A DNA stretch of 64,000 nt. It comes from Microcebus murinus. Lineage: Eukaryota > Chordata > Mammalia > Primates > Cheirogaleidae. The translations under genes and the position numbers were made by a program. The DNA lies in contig NC_134136.1 in assembly GCF_040939455.1 (NCBI RefSeq), forward strand, positions 71,790,501 through 71,854,500, given 5' to 3'. This document shows positions 55,485 through 64,000 of the stretch, piece after piece. The number at the start of each line of letters is the position of its first letter. Within the stretch, counting starts at the first letter, position 1. The notes under the pieces are model-generated. The model was not told the origin of the DNA. It worked only from the letters and a program-made list of their open reading frames with translations, and ran no database searches.

Positions 55485-56320
55485 AATCATCTGAGATTCT
55501 GAATAGCAGAGAAAAAGTGGACAGATGGTACAGCCATCATTTAACTGAAGCAAACTAATTATATCTACATTTTAGATGGCATAGCAATCCCCACCTGAGG
55601 TAGAGTGACAATACCACTTCCACACTACCTTGCCTCTTAATAGCTTGATTTTCCTGAAATTGCCCTGGGAGAGCAACCACTTAATACTGATTCCAAGGAC
55701 GAAACACAAAAGCAATGCCAGAACTCCTTGAATACTATGGCAAAGATGGTGAGATTTTGTTTGTGCGTTTGTTTGTTTAATTCTGATCAGATGCTTTTTC
55801 CATTTTGCCATTGTTATAACAGAAACTGTCATATTTATTTCTAAAAGTCAAACTGGATACAGAATCCTAAACCATGGTTGCAAAAGGTACACTGAAACTG
55901 TAAGTTCTGAATGCTTGAGATATAATGCTTGTCATTTTATTGCTGCACTTATTTTAGGAACTGATGCATTCAAATTATTATCATAGTGTGTGCACTCTCC
56001 CTCTTTCTCTCTCATCCCATCCCCCCCATCCCTTAACATAATATCTGTATATTACCCAGAGGCAGGTCAAACTTCCTCTTCCTACCAACACCACTACCAA
56101 ATGCTCCTATGCTAACAGCTGTTTCTCAACAAGCTCTCCTAAGCCTATGGGTGAGTCACAAATAATTGAAAAACTTGCCTAATCAAGAGAGTTGATGTTA
56201 AATTTTCCATAGCCTTTGCAACTATTCATCGGCTTGTTTCTGTAAGTAGATTTTACTAAAGAGTTTCAAGTTCACTTTTAAATCATTATGCAATATAAGT
56301 AGTATATTTATGTTTTAAAT
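55485..56320. other. Unassigned DNA
   Basis: No gene or family recognised. A C/T-rich patch is at ~55995-56030. Confidence 0.45.
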
Positions 56321-56324
56321 TAAT

Positions 56325-56500
56325 CAGCTTCATGCATACAATCCAGAAACATTTACTAAGCACCTATCATGTGCAAAGAATAACTTTAGTGGATTTGACA
56401 AATATTAATAGGAAAAGCCTTACATCCTGCCCTAAAATAATATAGAGACTATTAAAATACCAGGGATCATCATGATTGTCATGGAGAATATGAAGAGCCT
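56325..56500 (-). repeat. L2 remnant (antisense)
   Basis: CAGAAACATTTACTAAGCACCTATCATGTGCAAAGAATAAC on the plus strand matches the L2 3' end in antisense ('caacaaatatttattgagcgcctactatgtgcc'). Decayed beyond. Confidence 0.6.
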
Positions 56501-56504
56501 ATTT

Positions 56505-57360
56505 TATGTATTGCCACCACCATTTCAACCACAGCAACCACTATTTCCAATATTGTCTATGTTGGGGTGGAAAGTGGGGTTGAGGACTGGAAATGTATCT
56601 GCCTACCCAAGAAATACAAAGCAAAAGAGCATGCTCAGATAGAGAAAATAATTGAATATCTTCTACCTCGAACCCCCTGCTACCTGGAGATAATATTTTA
56701 GTATGGACTTCAGAAGTGTCATCAGTAGATCATGCCGTGGTATTTATTCCAAAGGAGATATTTTTATGATATTAATAACCAAGGTACCATGACTGTGTTT
56801 TTTTAGCTAGAATGAACTACAAAATAATATAAAAGCCCTATTCCGGGGAAATTCTTCATAAGCATAATTCTAACAAATAGAAGGAAAACATATAATGAGT
56901 AATAATCATGTGGTGTATGTTCACAAATGCTTGAAAAGTTTGAGGAAAGTAGCCAAGCTAAAAGCAAAATCATGATAACAATATTATGAGCAAATTTGCA
57001 CAGGAAAAAAATTAATAATAAAAAAATAAACTAAGCATAGGTTAAGCTCAGATTTTAGTATAACAACCTATTATCCAATGATAAATATCTTTTTTTTTTG
57101 AACTTATATTGTGGTTTCTGAAAATATACCAGCTATACCACCATAACACACATTACTTACCTGTACCATGTCCCCCAGTTTGGTTCTTTCTCTAGAAAAC
57201 TCTTATGTCTGGTATTGGTAAATACACTCCAAAGCTGTGCTTCTTCTTTGATCAAATACACAAGTATATAAAATCAGAGAGTGAAGGATTAGTATACTTA
57301 ATATATAGAAAGATCATCAAAATTAAATAACTGAAATTTGGGTCCCTTGACTCAACTTCT
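56505..57360. other. Unassigned AT-rich DNA
   Basis: No gene or repeat family recognised. Confidence 0.45.
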
Positions 57361-57364
57361 CTGC

Positions 57365-57660
57365 AAACCCACCCACGGCCCCTGAAAACCACTGTTCTAC
57401 TTTCTGTTTCATGAGTTGGACTAGATACATCACATAAGTGGAGTCGTGTGGCATTTGTCGCTTTGTGCTTGGCTTATTTCACTTAGCATAATGTACTCAA
57501 GGTTCATCTATGTTGTCACAAGTTACAGGGTTTCCTTCTTTATTTTTAATATTTATTAGTATTCTGCTGTGTATATATAACACATTTTCTTTATCCATTC
57601 ATCTGTTGATGGACACTTATGTTGATTCTGTATTGTGACTATTGTGAATAATATATATCA
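57365..57660 (-). repeat. Ancient L1 3' region (antisense)
   Basis: The plus strand reads ACTGTTCTACTTTCTGTTTCATGAG, TAAGTGGAGTCGTGTGGCATTTGTC, GGCTTATTTCACTTAGCATAATG, TTCATCTATGTTGTCACA, CTTTATCCATTCATCTGTTGATGGACACTTATG: an old L1M-class 3' end in antisense. Confidence 0.75.
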
Positions 57661-58009
57661 ATTAAAAATGAAGAAACTAAATAAATAAAAAAGAAGGTAA
57701 TTCAGTGGTGTATTAGAAGAAAATGTGTAAATGTTGTACATTTTCCAGAAATACCAACTTTATATGAAGATTACAAGGAAATGTTTTAGATTAGAGAGGA
57801 GAAGACATAGCATATGTAGGGGTTCCAGTAATGAGATTATTGTCACTGTCCACTTAGACAATGGGGTCTTCAACTAAGAGACAGCAATAATAGTCATGAA
57901 GGAAAGATGACAGGTTTAGGGGAAATGTGGAAGACAGAATGGTGATTCTTCATAAGCAATTAGCTGTAGGGTGGGTGGTTATAGAGAAGAAACACAGTTA
58001 GTGATAGCT

Positions 58010-58430
58010 TCAACAGTGTCATTTTTCTGCCTGAAAGCTCTCAACTTCTTTCCCTGGCTTGTAGTAATAAATTTATAACATTGAGCCTGACATTTGAGAC
58101 CTTCAAAGATAGATCATCAACCTACCTGTCTTCTCTTATTTCTGACTTAAAATGTTACCGGCGGCAAGTCCTTACCAATAAACAAATACTTTCTGCACTC
58201 TCTCACCTCCGAGCCTTTGTCTGAGTGTGTGTGTGTGGGGGGGTGTGGGGGTGTGTGTGGGTGTGATTTCACATGCACAGAATCTCTCTCACCTGTCTAC
58301 TTTGCCTTGCTTCAAAACCCGTTTCTCATGCAGCCTATTTGGCCACTGAGCTCTCATTTCTTTCAATGAATGCCCTATGACTTCCTCTGCATCTTTCTTT
58401 GTTTGTCATGTACCTTATCCTCCTCTCAAC
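58010..58430 (+). repeat. L2 LINE fragment
   Basis: CTCAACTTCTTTCCCTGGC, TTGAGACCTTCAAAGATAGATCATCAACCTACCTGTC, TCTCTCACCTCCGAGCCTTTGTC, CTTGCTTCAAAACCCGTTTCTCATG: the L2 3' region in sense, interrupted by a GT/G-rich patch at ~58225-58266. No coding capacity. Confidence 0.6.
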
Positions 58431-59245
58431 AGGGACACCAGTTTTCCTAAGAACTCAGAAATCAGATCATGCTACCCCATTTGTCAGAACAGTGATCTGG
58501 TTGCATCTCACTCAGGTAAATGACAAAGTTCCTATAAACCCCTATTTTTGTTTTTCTCAGTCAACCTCAACTAAACATTACATTTGTTTCAGACACTTTT
58601 TAAAATGTTACATGCATAACAGCCTTACCTAGGTGAATCAAATCTCTGGTAGGACTGTTTTTTAAAACTATCCAGGTGATCCCAAAATGAAGTCAGGGTT
58701 GACTCAGAATCACAGAGGTAGTCTGAGCTAAAGCTATAAGATGAATTGATTAACTGCTTCCTGTTCACTTTGTGGACAAGAGGCCCATTTTGACGATTAA
58801 CATCTTTCTCAAATATGTATGTATTTGTCTCAAGTTCTAGCTTCTCTGAACAAGTAGGTCAACACAAAAGAGCTTACTTAGAACACAGAATCCCAATAGA
58901 AGCTGCCAGTTTCTGTGATTCAGAAACATAATTTTTTACTCTAAGGAGAATAATGAACTTTGCTTTAGCTGTAGAATAATAAAATATTTTTAAATTTATA
59001 TTTGATTCATGTTCATCAAATTTGCAGTTGACATAAAGTCAAAACTGTGGGGGTTAGCAAGTATATTGGAGGACACCATCAGAATCCAAGAAGCATTTGA
59101 CAAAACAAGGCAGTGAAATAAATCTAGTGAAATTCAATATAATTTGTCAAGCATAAGCCAAATATTAATATATAAATACCAGATACAGAAGGTATTGTGT
59201 AAAAGCAACATGCATAAGATATATTTAGGGAGTTGAATGTCAGTC
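58431..59245. other. Unassigned DNA
   Basis: No gene or family recognised. A 77-codon frame starting at 58399 spans the L2 edge and has no known product. Confidence 0.45.
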
Positions 59246-59252
59246 AAGAGTA

Positions 59253-59448
59253 CAGTGGCTCTCAAACTTGAACATGCATTAGAATGCATCAGGATGACTT
59301 GTCAAAACACAATTTGCTGGGTTCCACTTCCAGAGTTTCTAATTCAACAGATCTGGGATTCAGTCAGATAATTTGCATTTTTGACAAGTTCCCAGGTGAC
59401 ACCACTGCTGATGCTGCTGATCCAGGGACAACTGATTGAGAACCACTG
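59253..59448 (+). mobile_element. MER5A-like hAT-Charlie element
   Basis: Complete from CAGTGGCTCTCAAACTT to GAGAACCACTG, with imperfect inverted ends. The interior matches the MER5A order: GCATTAGAATGCATCAGGATGACTTG, TTGCTGGGTTCCACTTCCAGAGTTTCTAATTCA, TTTGCATTTTTGACAAGTTCCCAGGTGA, CTGATGCTGCTGATCC. Nonautonomous, 196 bases, ancient. The flanking 8-mers have decayed beyond recognition, in contrast with the hAT at 15613. Confidence 0.9.
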
Positions 59449-59454
59449 GTGTAT

Positions 59455-61300
59455 TATGACTGTTAAAAAATATGTTACTTCTTTTTGGACTGAAAAAGTA
59501 AAATTTGTGCAATAAAATAGGAAATAATAAAATAGGTATAATTATTCTCCATTAATTCTAGTAGGCATCTGTGAAATACTATATTCTATTGTGAGTAACA
59601 CAACCAGGAGCATGACCAGAGACGAGAATCACTGATGGGGAAAGGATATCCAATTTTATCATATGAGGAGCTTCTGATAGAATAAGACCATGTAATTTGG
59701 AAAAAAAAAATATATATATATATGTATGTGGAATAAAATATCATTGCTTTCTTCACATCTCTAAAGGACTATTATTTAGACCATATGGAAGATTTATTTG
59801 GGGTAGCATCAAAGAATAGGCCAGAATCCATGGCTAGACATACAAAGAGAAAGGCATCGGTCTGAAGTAAAGCAGATATTTCTAGCAGCTGGAGTTGTCA
59901 TTCATTAGAGTGAACTGATTCCCAAAGTGTTGAACTCCTATCAGTTGAAATATTCAAGCATAGACCAAAAGGAATTCAAACATCATATGCGGCATTAGAC
60001 ATAAATGGCTTCTGAGGCACCTTCAGAATGAGAACGTGAGTATAGAAATAAAGTTATATTCAGTTATATAGCCTGGCCAATATGAAAATACTACATTTGG
60101 AAAAAAAAAAAAAAACAAGGCAAAACTAGAGAATGGTGTCTTTCAAAACATGGTATCTCCAAATCATGGTTGAAAATATGAGGCCAGAGTAATTTAAGAA
60201 AAGGCTGGAATCAATGCAATTTGAAACTGAAGGCAGGAAATGGGTAAATGAGGGATATTGAGGTGAAACCCAGACAGCCTGCAAGGTGAGAAGAAAATAT
60301 ATAAGTACAAATCAATACAACAAAGAACACATAGATGTTGGACCAAATGCTGGCAAGAAAGTAAGATGTGTTAAAATTTACTTTTTTATGGAAATTTATC
60401 ATCCACGGAAAATATTTTATTTCCATTCTGACATCTAATATTAACTGCAGTTATGTATGAGCCCAAATTTATTGTGAAAAATCTTGGAATTGATTAGAGT
60501 TAAGAGAACTCATGAGGATTGTAGGTCAGATAAACGTTTATGTCGTCAGTGCTGAAGTAGTAAGTCAGTCTGAGGGGGAAGAAAGAAAACAAAACAAAAA
60601 AAAAGTTTGAGAAAGAATGTCAGCACCATAAAAATTACTACTTGACCAATCTGGAGACCTAGGTCTGAGAGGATGACAAGTGTCTAGGGATATGTCATCC
60701 ATAATGTCTTGAACAAATGATGCTTGATCTAACAGCCTTTACCCATTCCATGGTAAGCTTTTGCCCTATTCCCATTCTTGACCTTTTAGTCCTCTGTGTC
60801 ATTCTGCTCTCCCCTGGTTATCCATGCTGAGCAAAATTTATAATCCAGGAACATTCATTTTGAATGAAGGAATTTGAATGTGTTATAATTCATTAGAGGC
60901 ATATTTCCCTTATAAGCTTTATACCCATTATTAATAAACATTAAGGTATCAGGGAGAAATATGTGAACAATTTGGGGCCTACAGGGGTCTTCTTCAAGAC
61001 CGTTAAAACAACAGCCTACTCTCCACTTCCCTAATCAATCTAAGAGCAACAAGGACCATATCAAAAGCTCTGAGGAAATTTTATTGGAGCCAACTTCAAC
61101 ATAAATTTGGAAATCATCACAAATATTTGAGTACTAGACCTTCTGGAATAAAATTTAAAAACATGATATAGGTGTCATTTACTAATGGAAAAAGCTATTA
61201 TTCTGATTATTAAATTAAGTTTGTATTCAGTTGACAAGCTAGCTCAGTTATTGAGAAGGCCACTGTGCTAAGATCAATATAATGGGATCAATTCCTTTGT
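59455..61300. other. Unassigned AT-rich DNA
   Basis: No gene or repeat family recognised. An A-run is at ~60101-60115 and short TA runs occur near 59710. Open frames are at most 71 codons without recognisable product. Confidence 0.45.
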
Positions 61301-61309
61301 ATAGCAATA

Positions 61310-61490
61310 AGAACCACAAGCTGTTAAAGCTGGAATGACCATAAGAAACCAGCGAGGTCAGCCCCTTGTTCTCTAGATGTTGAAAATAGAGGCCTCTTGG
61401 TAGGAAGAAAATTGCCAAATTCACAGAATGAGTGAGTAGAAGAGCTAAAATTTGAACACCACATCATGCTAATTCTGTTATCTTTTGCAC
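61310..61490 (-). repeat. MIR-like remnant (antisense)
   Basis: AAGCTGGAATGACCATAAGAAACCAGCGAGGTCAGCCCC, GAAAATAGAGGCCTCTTGG, AATGAGTGAGTAGAAGAGCTAAAATTTGAAC loosely follow antisense MIR order. Diverged. Confidence 0.45.
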
Positions 61491-61844
61491 CTCAAACAGA
61501 ACACACACACCTGACCAGACGGTGACCAAACATCCTGGTTTGTCCTCAACTTTCTCAGTTTAAGCATTGAAAGTACCATGTTTTGGGATAAGTCTCAGTC
61601 ACAAGGAAAATGAAATTGTTGGTCATGATACTTCACCAGCTATTCAAAAACCACATGCCCACGGGACAAAGAGGATTGGTCTGGAGTGTATGGAGACATC
61701 TCACAAAATTCATTACTGATACCAGCTTCTATGGTATTAGGGGCCCATAACATCCACCTTCTAGTACTTTTGCTCTTGCTTCTCTTCTTCCTACTGCTCA
61801 AATCTATATTTTTATAATTGAAAGAATAAAATTACAGAAACAAA

Positions 61845-62150
61845 TAAAATAGTTCATAGTATGTGCCAGGCATTGTTCTAGGTGTTGGGGATTAAGCAGT
61901 GAACATAACAGAAAATTGCTGACCTCTGGTTAAAGATAATAAGTTCTGGTTAAAGATAATAAATAAATAATACAAATAGCTTAGAAAAATAAACAATATG
62001 TCAGCTTTTGATAAGTGATAAGGGTAAAAATCAATCAGGAAAGTGGGAGAGAGAGTGGTGTTTATGGGGTTGCTGCGGCTTTAGATAGGATTGTCGGGAA
62101 AAGTCTCTCTGATGAGGTGTTGGTTTGTAATTTACAAAGTCATTTCCAAC
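61845..62150 (-). repeat. L2 LINE, 3' end (antisense)
   Basis: TATGTGCCAGGCATTGTTCTAGGTGTTGGGGATTAAGCAGTGAACATAACAG on the plus strand is the L2 3' end in antisense, continued by GATAAGTGATAAGGG, AGGAAAGTGGGAGAGAG, TTAGATAGGATTGTCGGGAAAAGTCTCTCTGATGAGG. A tandem copy of GGTTAAAGATAATAA (~61928-61962) lies inside. Confidence 0.8.
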
Positions 62151-62407
62151 ATTATTTCTATTATTAATATATAGACCTTTTAAAAGAGTACCATCATTAT
62201 ATTAAATCTCCATTTACATTCCCCATTTAGTTCAGTAGAGTCTTTCACTGCAGGGACCATATATTTTAATTCTTCCTCTGAGTTCCTATAACTGCTATTC
62301 TAGTAGTGGCATGTGGTCTGTGAGGATATTCAATAAAGGATATCTGGGAACCTTCAAAGATCCCAAAGGACCTTGGCAGTTACAATACAAACATTACACA
62401 AAAGCCC

Positions 62408-63585
62408 CTTTTCATAATGCAATTGTAAATGGAGCTGCTGTAAACATTTCAGTGCAGATTTCTTTATTATAGAATGATTTTTTTCCTTTGGGTAGATGCC
62501 TACTAGCGAGATTGCTGGATCAAATTGTATTTCTATTTTTAGGTCTTTGAGGTATCTTTAAATTACTTTCCACAGGGGTTGTACTAATTTGCATCCCCAC
62601 CAGCAGTGTAAGAGTGTTCCAATCTCTCCTAATCTACACCACCATTTGTTGCTTTGGGACTTTTTGATATAAGCCAATCTCACTGGAGTTAGGTGATATC
62701 TTATTGTACTTTTGATTTCCAATTCTCTAATTATTAGCAATGTTGAGCATTTTTTTTATATGTTTGCAGGCCATTAGTCTGACTTCTTTTGAAAAGTTTG
62801 TGTTCATGTGTTTTCCCCATTTATTGATGGGATTGTTTGACTTTTTCTTGTTGATTTTCTTAAGTTATATATAGATTCTTGTTATCAGCTCTTTATCGGA
62901 TGTGTAGAGAGCAAATATTTCCCCCCCATTCTGTAGGTTGTCTATTCTGTAGGTTGTCTATACACTCTAATGATAGTTTCCTTGGCTGTGCAGAAGCATT
63001 TTAATTTGATCAGGTCCCATTTGTTTATTTTTGTTGCTTCTGTGATTTCTTTGGGGTTCTTCCTCATAAATTACTTACCTAGGCTGATGTTTAAAAGAGT
63101 CTTTCCAACATTTTCTTCCAGGATTCTTAAGGTTTCATGCCTTAGGTTTAAGTCTATTATCCATCATGAGTTGACTTTTGTCACAGGTGAGAGGTGGGCA
63201 TCCAGTTTCAATCTTCTGTGTGAGCATATCCAGTTTTCCCAGCACCACTTATTGAATAGAGATCATTTTCCTCAATGTATTTTTTTTTCTCTGCTTTGTT
63301 GAGATTAGATGACAATATGAGGATTTTTTTTTTACTTGGGATTTGTGTCCTATTCTGAAGGTCTATATCTCTGTTCTTGTGCTAATTTCATGCTGTTTTG
63401 GTTACTATAGCCTTGTAGTAAAGATTGAAGTCTGGCGGATTGATGTCTCCCAATTTATTATTTTTACTTAAAATTGCTTTGGCTATACAAGATATTCTCT
63501 GGTTCAAGATGAAGTATAGAATTATTTTTTTTTTCTAAATCTGTAAAGAATGGTGGTGGAATTTTTATAGGGATTGCATTGATAC
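62408..63585 (-). mobile_element. Internal L1 fragment without 3' end
   Basis: Minus strand ORF2 sequence from the region of 'FTDLEKIIL' (plus strand AATCTGTAAAGAATGGTGG, ~63540) to the Cys motif and shortly beyond (plus strand CAGCAGTGTAAGAGTGTTCC, ~62601; GAGCTGCTGTAAACATTTC, ~62433). It starts abruptly at ~62408 with no poly(T), 3'UTR or ORF2 end. The Cys motif reads '[20 protein letters not shown]', with changed residues. Small indels throughout, including a tandem repeat of CTGTAGGTTGTCTAT at ~62932-62961. No flanking duplication found. Confidence 0.8.
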
Positions 63586-63589
63586 AGAG

Positions 63590-64000
63590 ATGTGTGTTTA
63601 TATTAATACCTTACCTGCTAATCTCCCAAGATTATAATGAGGGTCAAATTTGAAAATGTGAGAATGTTACTTATGATAAAGTGCCATTACTAATTGTAGT
63701 TACTATTAACTCACTTACAAAGCCATCCACTTTACCCACAGAAAGCTTTGGAATGAGTCATCAAGATAATTATCCAGCCATTGACTTCATTTTCCACAGG
63801 TAGACACAGCTTCACAGAATGATTTTATGCTCTCTTGTACATATAACTGAAATGTATCAAACTACTATACATATATATGTGTGTGTGTGTGTTTGTATTT
63901 GTATATGTGTACATACATATGTATACATTTGTTAAAAACAGGTGAATAAAGAATAATATGATTTATTGAGAGACTTACAAATAAGCTGATTTTTATGAAT
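63590..64000. other. Unassigned DNA with TA/TG-rich patch
   Basis: No gene or family recognised. A mixed (TA)(TG) patch is at ~63866-63925. Confidence 0.5.

Noticed and set aside
55020..55553. 177-codon minus-strand frame as one gene
   Set aside because: The last 135 codons are the L1 ORF2 tail; the first ~28 codons (55553-55469) are flanking DNA read through by chance.
1..64000. tRNA, rRNA, CRISPR, operon, prophage or bacterial features
   Set aside because: None seen. Base composition, Alu, L1, L2, MIR and MER elements show mammalian nuclear DNA.

Overview
This window looks like a stretch of primate nuclear genome, most likely from a strepsirrhine (lemur or galago type). It is AT-rich, contains no recognisable host gene, tRNA or rRNA, and is dominated by LINE-1 (L1). 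The strepsirrhine call rests on the single Alu fragment (27520-27742). Read in antisense it carries the strepsirrhine wording of the Alu right arm (GTGGCATCAGCCTAGCTCA...GCAACCTCAAACTCC) instead of the human Alu wording. The young L1 3' ends (CATATTATGGGGGTA and TTTGTACC..CATAATATG variants) fit with this. The species cannot be named from the sequence alone.

Layout. 1-720 is a degenerate pyrimidine-rich tract. 720-5780 is old unique-like DNA with two MIRs and an L2 remnant. 5799-11381 is a near full-length L1 whose first 1.6 kb is inverted, flanked by a perfect 16-bp duplication. 11530-15080 holds an L2 split by a Tigger DNA transposon, and an ancient L1 split by a solo LTR. 15613-15838 is a short hAT element with a perfect 8-bp duplication. 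19401-20488 is an older L1 with a small 5' inversion. 20948-27755 is a full-length L1 with an intact ORF1 and a three-times-broken ORF2. It is fused at its 5' end to a truncated Alu, and one duplication flanks the pair; the pair interrupts an ancient L1 that resumes to about 29470. 29500-35900 is mostly unassigned, with one truncated L1. 35954-37512 is another L1 with an inverted 5' tip. 39135-40160 is an old LTR region. 40714-47684 is a second almost full-length L1 with a further L1 tail nested in it. 48150-55470 holds four more truncated L1 copies. 55470-64000 holds L2, MER5A, ancient L1 and one internal L1 fragment.

By my count L1 of all ages makes up roughly half of the window, and four insertions carry a 5' inversion (twin priming). 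Nothing here works as a gene pathway. What connects the parts is retrotransposition: L1 ORF1p and ORF2p act in cis to copy L1 RNA, and the same machinery in trans explains the Alu. Only one L1 reading frame (ORF1 at 25102-26094) looks undamaged. I found no clear new biological system; the most unusual structure is the Alu-L1 composite sharing one target-site duplication.
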